From a virus, in the IMG/VR virus record IMGVR_UViG_3300020162_000965, positions 1-23,568 of that record: DNA of 23,568 nucleotides. One strand, 5' to 3'. The position numbers and the translations under genes are program-made. A model generated the notes under the pieces. It saw only the letters and a list, made by a program, of their open reading frames with translations, was not told where the DNA came from and searched no databases. Below, piece after piece: positions 7,394 through 14,881 of this stretch. Every line of letters starts with the position of its first letter. Within the stretch, counting starts at the first letter, position 1.

Positions 7394-7644
7394 AATATCT
7401 ATTACTTTTATTGATGGTTGGTTGTTCTACCACTGTTCCAGTTACCGCTAAGTTTCCCGATGTACCTGAAAGGTTGTTACAAAAATGCCCTCAATTAGAA
7501 AAATTAGAAAACGAAGCAAAGTTATCAGGCATAGCAAAAACAGTAACAAATAATTACACTACATATTACGAGTGTGCAGTTAAAAATGATGCATGGATTG
7601 AATGGTATCAAATACAAAAGAAAATCTTTGAAGAAATAAAGTAA
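7390..7644 (+). CDS. Outer-membrane lipoprotein, putative o-spanin (Rz1-like)
   Basis: This 84-residue protein has a short signal peptide and lipobox (LLLLLMVGC, Cys12). The mature part contains FPDVPERLLQKCPQLEKLEN, with further Cys near residue 64, and ends in a basic/acidic helix. I recognise similar small lipoproteins in lysis regions of aquatic myoviruses. It is coupled to the upstream coiled-coil membrane protein by an ATGA overlap, and the endolysin lies about 1 kb downstream. An outer-membrane spanin partner is the best inference; it is larger and less Pro-rich than lambda Rz1. Confidence 0.65.
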   Translation: MKYLLLLLMVGCSTTVPVTAKFPDVPERLLQKCPQLEKLENEAKLSGIAKTVTNNYTTYYECAVKNDAWIEWYQIQKKIFEEIK

Positions 7645-7654
7645 GGAAAAACAA

Positions 7655-8089
7655 ATGAAAAAGATATTACTAACTCTACTTGTACTACCACTACTTGCAT
7701 TTGCACAGAAACAACCAACTGGCGTGACATACGATGCTCAAGTGTTGAGAGTGAATGATGGTGATACAATTGTTATCTCTGCACCATTCTTACCCGCACC
7801 TCTTAAACCCGAGCTTGCAGTTAGAATATATGGAGTTGATACTCCAGAAAAAGGACATAGAGCTCAATGTGAGAAAGAGGATCAAAGAGCTCAGCTTGCT
7901 AGTAAATTTACTTACAATATGATTGCAAAGGGTGGTAAGATTCAAGCTACTCTTTATGGTTGGGATAAATTTGGTGGTCGTGTGCTAGGTGATATTATTG
8001 TCAACGGTCAAAGTGTTCGTGCTGGACTGATTAGTAACGGACTTGCTCGTGAATATTACGGAGACGCAAAGCAATCTTGGTGTAACTAA
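7655..8089 (+). CDS. Exported staphylococcal-nuclease-like (thermonuclease) protein
   Basis: This 144-residue protein has a Sec signal peptide (MKKILLTLLVLPLLAFA, probably cleaved after residue 17) and a complete SNase domain. Catalytic and Ca-binding equivalents are visible: DGDT (35-38), R57 in VRIYGVDTPE, D62-T63 and E65, and R109 in WDKFGGRV. There is one extra Gly compared with the usual DKYGR spacing. SNase enzymes cleave DNA and RNA in a Ca-dependent way. The signal peptide implies action in the periplasm or outside. The ribosome site is AAGGA at 7644-7648. It lies between the spanin-like pair and the endolysin, so it is probably produced late. Confidence 0.9.
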   Translation: MKKILLTLLVLPLLAFAQKQPTGVTYDAQVLRVNDGDTIVISAPFLPAPLKPELAVRIYGVDTPEKGHRAQCEKEDQRAQLASKFTYNMIAKGGKIQATLYGWDKFGGRVLGDIIVNGQSVRAGLISNGLAREYYGDAKQSWCN

Positions 8090-8100
8090 AGGAAATAGAT

Positions 8101-8616
8101 ATGGTACTTTCAAAATTCAAAGAGAGAGCTGGTTGGATTATTACATTGTTTGCTGCAATGCTTGCTCTCAATTCAATACTAGACGGTGGCAACTCATCTC
8201 AAATACTTAGCGACACTATCGAAGCAAGTAACGTGTGGTCATTCTATCAGGCAAAGTCTATCAAGCAGAACCTGACAGAGATAAAATATGACGATGCCGT
8301 TGCTCGTAAAGATTTCAAAACTGCTGATGGTTTGAAAGCAAAGATTGATAGATATGAGAGTGATCCTAAGTCAGGCGAGGGTAAAAAAGAATTGATGGAG
8401 AAGGCAAGAGCAATAGAAGCAAACAGAGCGCTCTGTGAACTCCGTAGCCCTTGGTACACTTTTTCTAATGCACTTTTTCAAATTGCTATTGTAATTATGG
8501 CTGCAGCAATGATAACATTGAGTATGAGAATGTACTGGATAAGCATAGGAGCAGGTATTTTATCTTTCTTTCTAATGCTTCAAGGATTTTGGTTATTTTT
8601 ACCGATAACAATATAA
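8101..8616 (+). CDS. DUF4337-type membrane protein
   Basis: This 171-residue protein has one N-terminal hydrophobic segment (about 9-27) and two C-terminal ones (about 119-140 and 143-169), around a charged helical middle. The ASNVWSFYQAKSIKQ signature (about 42-56) is characteristic of the DUF4337 family, found in bacteria and phages, with no established function. It has a good AAGGAAA ribosome site (8089-8096). Its position inside the lysis island suggests a role at the inner membrane, for example as a holin-related or ion-leak protein, but this is only contextual. Confidence 0.8.
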   Translation: MVLSKFKERAGWIITLFAAMLALNSILDGGNSSQILSDTIEASNVWSFYQAKSIKQNLTEIKYDDAVARKDFKTADGLKAKIDRYESDPKSGEGKKELMEKARAIEANRALCELRSPWYTFSNALFQIAIVIMAAAMITLSMRMYWISIGAGILSFFLMLQGFWLFLPITI

Positions 8617-8625
8617 GGAAATGAA

Positions 8626-9249
8626 ATGGAACTAACAAAACAACAATTAAAAGAACTACTTCCGAAGAACCCATACATAGACCACTGGCACCGTGCATTG
8701 TCTATTCTTTTACCTGATTATGAAATCAATACTCCAAAAAGAATAGCTGCATTTGTTGCTCAGTGTGCTCACGAATCTGGAAACTTTATGATTCTTAAAG
8801 AGAATCTAAATTACAAAGCGGCAACACTTAGAAAGATTTTTCCAAAGTATTTTCCTACTGATGCAATGGCAGCAGAATATGCCGCCAAACCAAATAAACA
8901 AGAAGCAATTGCAAACTTAGTTTATGCAAATCGTATGGGCAATGGTGCTCCTGAAACGGGTGACGGTTACAAGTATTGTGGTCGTGGTTTGATTCAGTTG
9001 ACCGGTAAATCAAACTATATTGCATTTGCTGACTCACTAGAAATTTCTCCAGAAGAAGCATCCGAATATCTTGCAACATTCGAAGGTGCAGCACAATCTG
9101 CTTGCTGGTTCTGGGAAACTAATAACTTGAATCAGTGGGCAGACAAAGGTGATATTGTGACATTAACTAAGCGTATCAATGGTGGTACAATTGGTCTTGA
9201 AGATAGAATTAAACATTATGAACATGCCCTTCACGTATTAGGACATTAA
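8626..9249 (+). CDS. GH19 chitinase-like endolysin
   Basis: This 207-residue protein is a glycoside hydrolase family 19 lysozyme that would cleave peptidoglycan glycan strands at lysis. Visible signatures are FVAQCAHESGNF (catalytic Glu50), ANRMGNGAPETGDG (second catalytic Glu candidate, Glu110), YCGRGLIQLTGKSNY (118-131), and the late WADKGD and RINGG segments, the latter binding substrate in the family. There is no signal peptide, so release should depend on a holin. The whole protein is one catalytic domain without a separate wall-binding module, the normal size for Gram-negative phage endolysins of this family. The ribosome site is AAGGAAATG. Confidence 0.92.
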   Translation: MELTKQQLKELLPKNPYIDHWHRALSILLPDYEINTPKRIAAFVAQCAHESGNFMILKENLNYKAATLRKIFPKYFPTDAMAAEYAAKPNKQEAIANLVYANRMGNGAPETGDGYKYCGRGLIQLTGKSNYIAFADSLEISPEEASEYLATFEGAAQSACWFWETNNLNQWADKGDIVTLTKRINGGTIGLEDRIKHYEHALHVLGH

Positions 9250-9250
9250 G

Positions 9251-9466
9251 ATGACATTCCTATCAAGCATGCTTGGTGATGGATCAGGTGAAATAAGTAG
9301 TAAGAGAACGATTACGTTTCTTGCTTTTGTAATGTGTTGTCTAGCATTCATTGCCAATTTATTTTGGAATATGACAATGGACTTAACAATATATCAAAGC
9401 ATGATGTATATCGTAATTGGTGGATTGGGCTTCACACTGACTGAAGCGTTTGCACCTAAAAAATAA
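9251..9466 (+). CDS. Small two-helix membrane protein, holin candidate
   Basis: This 71-residue protein starts one base after the endolysin stop. It has a short soluble N-terminus, two hydrophobic segments (about residues 22-40 and 47-65) and a basic C-terminal tail (APKK). Size, topology and adjacency to the endolysin fit a class II-like holin that would permeabilise the inner membrane. No family-specific motif confirms it, and at least two other membrane proteins in this cluster are alternative holins. Confidence 0.55.
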   Translation: MTFLSSMLGDGSGEISSKRTITFLAFVMCCLAFIANLFWNMTMDLTIYQSMMYIVIGGLGFTLTEAFAPKK

Positions 9467-9478
9467 GAAAGTAAAGCA

Positions 9479-9703
9479 ATGAAAACAATAATAACATTAG
9501 TTGCTTTGTTATGTTTAGCTGGATGTAGTGATAGATTTAGATATCCTTGTCAAGATCCAGCAAATTGGGGAAATGCGGAATGCAAGAAACCAATATGTGA
9601 AGTTACGAGAACTTGCCCTGACTTACTTGTTAAGACGAGTGATCCAATAGCTGTACCAGCTCCAGCTGAGCATAAAATTGATAAAAAAGGAGATTGTAAA
9701 TGA
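9479..9703 (+). CDS. Cys-rich lipoprotein of the lysis island
   Basis: This 74-residue protein has a signal peptide with a textbook lipobox (LAGC, Cys16). The mature part has five further Cys in the pattern YPCQDPANWGNAECKKPICE and then TCP, suggesting disulphides in the periplasm. The Pro/Ala-rich C-terminus ends in KGDCK. I recognise closely similar lipoproteins in aquatic myoviruses, without known function. It could be a second o-spanin-like component or an envelope modifier. The next gene starts at an ATGA overlap. Confidence 0.75.
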   Translation: MKTIITLVALLCLAGCSDRFRYPCQDPANWGNAECKKPICEVTRTCPDLLVKTSDPIAVPAPAEHKIDKKGDCK

Positions 9704-10137
9704 TTAGAGAATTATTTGTAGATACGCCACGTTATACGTCACAAGAGTTGATGGACCGCTTAAAGTTTTTTATCGGTATCATTCTATCACTAACTCTGTT
9801 TGGTATTGTGTTCGTTGTTCTTTACAGCCTTATCTTTGTAACTCAGCCAATTGATGCAATAAGCCCAATGGATAATAAGTTCTTTGAATTAATTATTCCT
9901 ATTGCAACATTCTTAACTGGTACTCTTTCTGGTATCATGCTTGCAAGTACACCAGAAGCACAAGCAAAGGCACTAGAAGCAGCAAATAAGGGATGGGACA
10001 AACCACCTTCTCCACCACCTGCACCAACACGTAGCATATCAATTTCACCAACAGTGGATGCACCAATAACCGCACAAGTATTAACGGGTTATGGCGGCAA
10101 AGCAGCACCAGCACCAGCACCTCAACCAGAAATTTAA
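9700..10137 (+). CDS. Two-helix membrane protein with Pro/Ala-rich tail, holin-like
   Basis: This 145-residue protein has a charged N-terminus, two membrane segments (about residues 22-49 and 63-85) and a long Pro/Ala-rich tail (PPSPPPAP, then PAPAPQPEI). The second helix region (FELIIPIATFLTGTLSGIML) is conserved in homologues I know from aquatic phages. The start overlaps the lipoprotein gene by ATGA and has AGGAG at 9688-9692. A holin or antiholin role fits the topology; the extended tail is unusual for a holin. Confidence 0.65.
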   Translation: MIRELFVDTPRYTSQELMDRLKFFIGIILSLTLFGIVFVVLYSLIFVTQPIDAISPMDNKFFELIIPIATFLTGTLSGIMLASTPEAQAKALEAANKGWDKPPSPPPAPTRSISISPTVDAPITAQVLTGYGGKAAPAPAPQPEI

Positions 10138-10146
10138 GGAACTATT

Positions 10147-10347
10147 ATGAAAAAATTATTCTTTACTCTATGCCTATTATTATCTTCAGTTGCCTTTGCA
10201 GCTGAAATAAAAGAAGTTTGCCGTGATAAAGTGGACAAAACCGGTAAACCTGTTATGGATAAGAAAACAGGAAAGCCTGCACAAGATTGTAAAAAAATCA
10301 AAATCCACAAAAAACTAGAAGGCACAGAAGTACCTGTGAAAAAATAA
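10147..10347 (+). CDS. Small secreted Lys-rich protein
   Basis: This 66-residue protein has a clear Sec signal peptide (MKKLFFTLCLLLSSVAFA, cleavage near residue 18-19). The mature part is short and basic with two Cys (VCRDK, then QDCKKIK) and an internal repeat-like TGKPV/TGKPA. It has no catalytic signature. It is predicted to be periplasmic, possibly with a disulphide. The function is unknown, and its position suggests an envelope role late in infection. The next gene begins immediately after its stop. Confidence 0.7.
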   Translation: MKKLFFTLCLLLSSVAFAAEIKEVCRDKVDKTGKPVMDKKTGKPAQDCKKIKIHKKLEGTEVPVKK

Positions 10348-10656
10348 ATGGCAACTACAGTAGAGAGAATAGGTATAGTTGAGACTAAGGTAGAAAACCT
10401 TAACGAAAAGATGGATCATCTGAAAATGGATGTTAAAGACATGCACGATTGCCTTGACAGAACCCGTGACGATATAAAGGGTCAACTGAAAGAGATGTAT
10501 GATGCCTCCTGTACTCAACACGCCGAATTGTCTAAAGAAATATCCACCATTAAATCTCAAAGAGATAAATTAATGTGGACAATTGCCGGTGTTATTGGTG
10601 CTGGAGGATTCTTTGCTGGCCACGCCGACAGGATACTAAAAATATTTGGTGGTTGA
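10348..10656 (+). CDS. Coiled-coil protein with C-terminal membrane anchor (XhlA-like)
   Basis: This 102-residue protein has an amphipathic coiled coil (about residues 5-75, heptads such as VETKVENLNEKMDHLKMDV) followed by one C-terminal hydrophobic segment (about 76-95, with TIAGVIGAGGFFAG). This architecture matches the haemolysin XhlA family, which cooperates with holins in some phages. There is no signal peptide, so the coiled coil would be cytoplasmic with tail-anchored insertion. The ATG follows the previous stop directly (TAA-ATG), so coupling is likely. It is the last gene before a hairpin and a new promoter. Confidence 0.65.
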   Translation: MATTVERIGIVETKVENLNEKMDHLKMDVKDMHDCLDRTRDDIKGQLKEMYDASCTQHAELSKEISTIKSQRDKLMWTIAGVIGAGGFFAGHADRILKIFGG

Positions 10657-10665
10657 TTACCAAAT
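10644..10665 (+). other. AT-rich hairpin at the end of the lysis island
   Basis: ATTTGGT (10644-10650) pairs with ACCAAAT (10659-10665) around an eight-base loop that contains the stop codon of the XhlA-like gene. No T-run follows, so it is at best a weak terminator. It separates the lysis island from the promoter at 10672. Confidence 0.35.
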
Positions 10666-10671
10666 CTCTAC

Positions 10672-10700
10672 TTGACACTTTATTAAGGTTCTGTTACAAT
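10672..10700 (+). promoter_or_regulatory. Sigma70-type promoter before primase
   Basis: TTGACA (10672-10677), a 17-base spacer and TACAAT (10695-10700) form a near-consensus bacterial promoter. Transcription should start about 23 bases upstream of the primase ATG. It opens the replication and nucleotide-metabolism block. Confidence 0.88.
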
Positions 10701-10729
10701 CACAGAACTTTAATCTCATTGGTTTCGTT

Positions 10730-11743
10730 ATGTCCGTTTTTATTGATAGAACATTTTTATTGAGGGTTTCTCCGAAACTCAACAAATTCGCACAGAAGAA
10801 GGAAGACCTGTATAACTTCAGGTGTCCTCTTTGTGGTGACTCACAAAAAAATAAATCCAAAGCCCGTGGTTACGTTTACCGCAAAAAGAATGACTATTTC
10901 TATATGTGTCATAATTGTGGTGTGTCCACTACTTTCTATAATTTATTAGATAAAGTGGATCCTAACCTTTGTAAAGAATACTCGTTGGAAAGATATAAAA
11001 ATGGTGAACAGGGAAATAACAATTACGTTAAACCAACTTTCGATGAATTCAAATCTGAAACCCCGAAGTTTCGTATTAAACTGGACATACCAACGATTGA
11101 ATCGTTATCAGAGGAACATTTTGCTAAGGTGTATGTCAACTCCCGCAAAATACCAAAGTCGTTCCATGCGAACTTATATTTTGCACAAGACTTTAAAAAC
11201 TTTGTCGAGAGTTTAAATATTGAAAAAGATGGACTTATAGATAATGATCCACGTTTGGTGATTCCTTTCTATGATGAAGATAAAAATCTTGTTGCTTTTC
11301 AAGGTCGGGCTCTAGGACAATCTAAACTAAGATATATCACCGTAAAGACTGACAGTGAGAATCATAAGTTATTTGGAACAGATAGGATCAACAAGGAAGA
11401 ACTTGTTTATGTTGTGGAAGGTCCTATTGACTCCATGTTCTTGGAGAACGCTGTGGCAACTGCTGACTCTAACCTAATGGCTGCAACCAAATACTTTGAT
11501 AGGGAAAAACTTGTCTTGGTGTATGATAATGAACCACGGAATAAAGAAATTGTCAAACAAATGGAAAAGGCCATTGAGGAACATTATAGTGTAGTTATTT
11601 GGCCTGAAATGATTGAGGAGAAGGATATTAATGATATGATTTTGAGTGGTTTTTCATCTGATGAAATCCAAGATATCATAAGTATGAATACCTTTGTGAA
11701 TCTTAGAGCTAAGATGGAATTTATTAATTGGAAAAAGGTTTAA
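10730..11743 (+). CDS. 61: DNA primase, T4 gp61-like
   Basis: This 337-residue primase would synthesise RNA primers for lagging-strand replication with a replicative helicase (gp41 type, not in this window). The N-terminal zinc ribbon has CPLCGD (Cys32, Cys35) and CHNCG (Cys60, Cys63), with the conserved KSKARGY between them. A TOPRIM catalytic core follows, with YVVEGPIDSMF (Glu230, Asp234) and LVYDNEPRNK (Asp266), and EKDINDMIL near the C-terminus. The length matches T4 gp61. It has its own sigma70-type promoter but no evident Shine-Dalgarno, so the short leader may be read in another way. The next gene begins two bases after the stop. Confidence 0.95.
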   Translation: MSVFIDRTFLLRVSPKLNKFAQKKEDLYNFRCPLCGDSQKNKSKARGYVYRKKNDYFYMCHNCGVSTTFYNLLDKVDPNLCKEYSLERYKNGEQGNNNYVKPTFDEFKSETPKFRIKLDIPTIESLSEEHFAKVYVNSRKIPKSFHANLYFAQDFKNFVESLNIEKDGLIDNDPRLVIPFYDEDKNLVAFQGRALGQSKLRYITVKTDSENHKLFGTDRINKEELVYVVEGPIDSMFLENAVATADSNLMAATKYFDREKLVLVYDNEPRNKEIVKQMEKAIEEHYSVVIWPEMIEEKDINDMILSGFSSDEIQDIISMNTFVNLRAKMEFINWKKV

Positions 11744-11745
11744 TT

Positions 11746-12393
11746 ATGAATGTAAAATTGATATCATACACACAGGGAACAGACGGTAAGAATTTGTTAG
11801 AACAGGTTGCTTTTGCAGCCAGAGTCTCAAATCCTGCCAATCAAAATAATACCGAAACTTCTGAAAAGTTGGTTCGTTATCTTATCAAAAATCAACATTG
11901 GTCACCACTTGAAATGGTGAGTATATGTTTAGAAATAGACACTACACGGGACATTGCACGACAGATTCTAAGGCATCGTTCATTTTCCTTTCAGGAATTT
12001 AGTCAACGATATGCTGATGCATCACAATTAGGTTTTGAATTAAGGGAAGCACGATTACAAGATACAAAGAATCGTCAGAATAGTATCGAAACTGATAATG
12101 AAAATTTACATGACCAATGGGCATATGCTCAAGCGGCAGTTGAAGAACAAGCCAAGATAGCATATCAATGGGCACTAGATAATGGCATTGCCAAAGAGCA
12201 AGCGAGAGCAGTATTGCCAGAAGGCATTACAAAATCACGTTTGTATATGAATGGAACGCTTCGTTCTTGGGTTCACTATATACAACTCAGGTCAGCAAAT
12301 GGTACACAGAAAGAACACCGTGATGTAGCGTTGGCTTGTGTTGATGCAATTGAACCAATTTTTCCAATGATTAAGGAATATGTAAATGTATAA
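11746..12393 (+). CDS. thyX: FAD-dependent thymidylate synthase ThyX
   Basis: This 215-residue flavin-dependent enzyme converts dUMP to dTMP using methylene-tetrahydrofolate and NAD(P)H. The signature RHRx7S is present as RHRSFSFQEFSQR (76-88). HWSPLEMV (51-58) and LPEGITKSRLYMNGTLRSW match the dUMP and FAD binding regions of the family. I choose ATG 11746, preceded by AAAAAGG with seven-base spacing; an in-frame ATG at 11728 would overlap the primase gene and lacks a ribosome site. It overlaps the next gene by eight bases. It supplies thymidylate together with the downstream reductase. Confidence 0.95.
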   Translation: MNVKLISYTQGTDGKNLLEQVAFAARVSNPANQNNTETSEKLVRYLIKNQHWSPLEMVSICLEIDTTRDIARQILRHRSFSFQEFSQRYADASQLGFELREARLQDTKNRQNSIETDNENLHDQWAYAQAAVEEQAKIAYQWALDNGIAKEQARAVLPEGITKSRLYMNGTLRSWVHYIQLRSANGTQKEHRDVALACVDAIEPIFPMIKEYVNV

Positions 12394-12733
12394 TGATGTA
12401 GTAAAATTTATTGAAGCATGTGACCAAGAACGTAATGAGAAAAATACATTATTGTATGCAGACTTGATTAAAGAAGAATGTACAGAATTTTGGGATGCAG
12501 AAGCAGTAAGTGATGAAGTAGAACAACTTGATGCTTGTATGGATATGATTTGGGTTATTCTAGGTTATTGTTACATGAAAGGTTGGAATGTACATGGTGC
12601 ATGGAATGAAGTAGCAACATCTAACCTTTGGAAGATTGATCCAAAGACAGGTAAAGTAAACAAAAGAGAAGATGGTAAAGTGTTGAAACCAGAAGGTTGG
12701 ACACCACCACAATTAGAACAATTTATAAAATAA
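12386..12733 (+). CDS. MazG/HisE-like nucleotide pyrophosphohydrolase
   Basis: This 115-residue helical protein has the metal-binding pattern of all-alpha NTP pyrophosphatases: KEECTEF (EExxE) followed by DEVEQLDACMDMIW (ExxxxDxxxD-type). The C-terminal segment with EVATSNLWKIDP and KREDGKVLKPEGWTPPQL is typical of phage members. It would hydrolyse a nucleoside triphosphate to the monophosphate plus pyrophosphate, possibly a dUTPase-like step feeding ThyX just upstream. The substrate cannot be read from sequence. It overlaps thyX by eight bases. Confidence 0.85.
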   Translation: MYNDVVKFIEACDQERNEKNTLLYADLIKEECTEFWDAEAVSDEVEQLDACMDMIWVILGYCYMKGWNVHGAWNEVATSNLWKIDPKTGKVNKREDGKVLKPEGWTPPQLEQFIK

Positions 12734-12749
12734 TAATAAGGCAAAAAAT

Positions 12750-14543
12750 ATGGAAGAATATCTAGGAATTAAAATTGATTTAGAAAAGGATAAACTGTTC
12801 GATGAGTTAGGCATTAAAAGACTTAAAGAAAGTTACATGAAAGAAGATGAAACATCACCACAACACCGATTTGCCTTTGTATCAAAAAGTTTTGGAAGTA
12901 ATCCTGAACATTCTCAGCGCCTTTACGATTACGCCTCTAATCATTGGCTTAGTTATAGTACTCCAATTCTTTCTTTTGGTCGTTCTAAGCGTGGGCTCCC
13001 TATTTCATGCTTTCTTAACTTTATTGAAGATACAGCGGAGGGTCTAGTTGATAATCTTAGCGAAACTAATTGGCTTTCTATGCTTGGTGGTGGTGTTGGC
13101 ATTGGTTTTGGAATCCGCTCCACTGATGATAAGTCTACTGGTGTTATGCCTCATCTTAAAATTTATGATGCGAGTTCTTTGGCTTATCGTCAAGGTCGCA
13201 CTCGCCGTGGTTCTTACGCCGCTTATCTGGACATTAGTCATCCTGACATTACTGCTTTCTTAGAAATGCGTAAACCAACAGGTGACCCCAATGTTCGTTG
13301 CCTGAATCTACATCACGGTATTAATATCACCGATGATTTTATGAACATCATTGAAAAGTGTATGTTGGACTCCGAAGCAAATGATGATTGGAATTTAATG
13401 GATCCACACACAGGAGAAGTGAGAGAAACAGTATCTGCCAAACACCTATGGCAACAAATCTTAGAGTTGCGTATGCATACAGGTGAACCATATATTCATT
13501 ACATTGATACAAGTAATAGAATGATGCCACAATTTCTAAAAGATAAAGGTTTAAAGATTCATCAATCAAACCTTTGTTCTGAAATCATTTTACCAACAAA
13601 CAAAGACCGTACCGCTGTTTGTTGTTTATCGTCTTTAAATTTAGAGAATTATGATGAATGGAAAGATAATGAACTTTTTCTACGGGACGTGGCCGAAATG
13701 CTTGATAACGTGCTTCAATATTTTATTGATAATGCTCCTGAACATATTGCTCGTGCCAAGTATTCTGCTATGCGTGAACGTTCTATTGGCGTTGGTGCTT
13801 TGGGTTTCCATGCTTATCTTCAGCGAAAAGGTATTGCCTTTGAGGGAGTGATGGCAAAAGTTACTAATAATCAAATCTTTAAAAATATCAGAAAAGGATT
13901 AGATGATGCAAACCAATTTCTTGGAAAAACTAGAGGTGAAGCTCTTGATGCTGTCGGCACTGGCCAGCGCTTCAGCCACCTTATGGCTATTGCTCCAAAT
14001 GCTTCTTCGTCTATCATTATGGGAAATACTAGCCCTAGTATTGAGCCTTACCGTGCTAACGCTTACCGTCAAGACACTCTTTCGGGTTCTTTTTTAAATA
14101 AGAATAAGTATTTGGACAAAATCATCCAAAAACACGCAGAGATTCATCCAGAAGGATGGGCAGATGAAGTTTGGAGTAGTATTATTGCTAATGATGGTTC
14201 TGTACAACATTTTGAGTGGTTGGATGAAAATGACCGTGCAATCTTTAAAACATCCATGGAAATTGACCAACGTTGGGTAATTGATTTGGCTGCTGACCGT
14301 CAACAATATATTGACCAAGCACAATCATTGAATGTGTTCTTCCGTCCAGATTCAAACATTAAATACTTACACGCCATTCATTTCATGGCATGGAAAAAAG
14401 GATTGAAAACACTTTACTATTGCCGTTCTGAGAAATTGGCCAAGGCAGATAAAGTGTCTAAGAAAATTGAGAGACAAGTCATTAAAGAAATTGATATGAC
14501 ACAAATTGCTCAGGGTAACGATTGTATAGCTTGTGAAGGATAA
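12750..14543 (+). CDS. nrdA: Aerobic ribonucleotide reductase large subunit (short form)
   Basis: This 597-residue class I reductase alpha subunit makes deoxyribonucleotides with NrdB (15121). Visible residues are Cys87 in ISCFLN (first active-site Cys), Asn274, Cys276 and Glu278 in NLCSE (catalytic thiyl site), Cys291/292 in AVCCLSSLNL (redox partner), SLAYRQGRTRRGS (specificity region), YYCRSEK and the C-terminal CIAC (592-595) that exchanges electrons with thioredoxin. It is much shorter than E. coli NrdA (about 760 residues) and begins directly at the catalytic body. The N-terminal ATP-cone that mediates dATP shut-off is absent, so feedback inhibition is probably lost. Confidence 0.95.
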   Translation: MEEYLGIKIDLEKDKLFDELGIKRLKESYMKEDETSPQHRFAFVSKSFGSNPEHSQRLYDYASNHWLSYSTPILSFGRSKRGLPISCFLNFIEDTAEGLVDNLSETNWLSMLGGGVGIGFGIRSTDDKSTGVMPHLKIYDASSLAYRQGRTRRGSYAAYLDISHPDITAFLEMRKPTGDPNVRCLNLHHGINITDDFMNIIEKCMLDSEANDDWNLMDPHTGEVRETVSAKHLWQQILELRMHTGEPYIHYIDTSNRMMPQFLKDKGLKIHQSNLCSEIILPTNKDRTAVCCLSSLNLENYDEWKDNELFLRDVAEMLDNVLQYFIDNAPEHIARAKYSAMRERSIGVGALGFHAYLQRKGIAFEGVMAKVTNNQIFKNIRKGLDDANQFLGKTRGEALDAVGTGQRFSHLMAIAPNASSSIIMGNTSPSIEPYRANAYRQDTLSGSFLNKNKYLDKIIQKHAEIHPEGWADEVWSSIIANDGSVQHFEWLDENDRAIFKTSMEIDQRWVIDLAADRQQYIDQAQSLNVFFRPDSNIKYLHAIHFMAWKKGLKTLYYCRSEKLAKADKVSKKIERQVIKEIDMTQIAQGNDCIACEG

Positions 14544-14546
14544 AAA

Positions 14547-14873
14547 ATGGACATAGAAATCACAGAATCAGCTAATGCAAAAATATCCGACATTTTAGCT
14601 GAAGAAAACAATCCAGATACAAAACTAAGAGTATTTGTACAGGGTGGTGGTTGTTCAGGATTTCAATATGGATTTACATTAGATGAAATAAAAAATGAAG
14701 ATGACTGGATTATAGAAAAACCAGGATTGACTGTTCTCATTGACTCTATGAGTATGCAATATCTACAAGGCGCATCAATAGATTATAAAGAAACACTTAT
14801 GAGTAGTGAATTTGTTATTAAAAATCCAAATGCACAATCCACTTGTGGATGTGGAAGCAGTTTTACAGTATAA
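14547..14873 (+). CDS. A-type iron-sulphur carrier (IscA/ErpA/HesB-like)
   Basis: This 108-residue protein begins three bases after nrdA. Its three conserved Cys are in place: GGGCSGFQY (Cys36) and STCGCGSSF (Cys100, Cys102). FTLDE and [12 protein letters not shown] complete the family pattern. A-type carriers bind iron or Fe-S clusters and hand them to target enzymes. Sitting between nrdA and thioredoxin/nrdB, it may support iron loading of the diiron NrdB or of a host Fe-S protein; this is inference. The ribosome site is GAAGGA at 14536-14541. Full length, no truncation. Confidence 0.93.
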   Translation: MDIEITESANAKISDILAEENNPDTKLRVFVQGGGCSGFQYGFTLDEIKNEDDWIIEKPGLTVLIDSMSMQYLQGASIDYKETLMSSEFVIKNPNAQSTCGCGSSFTV

Positions 14874-14881
14874 GGAAAAAA

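Noticed and set aside
13048-13263. Overlapping plus-strand open frame with hydrophobic translation inside nrdA
   Set aside because: It is a frame shadow of nrdA, whose full set of catalytic residues is present; the hydrophobicity comes from the shifted codons.
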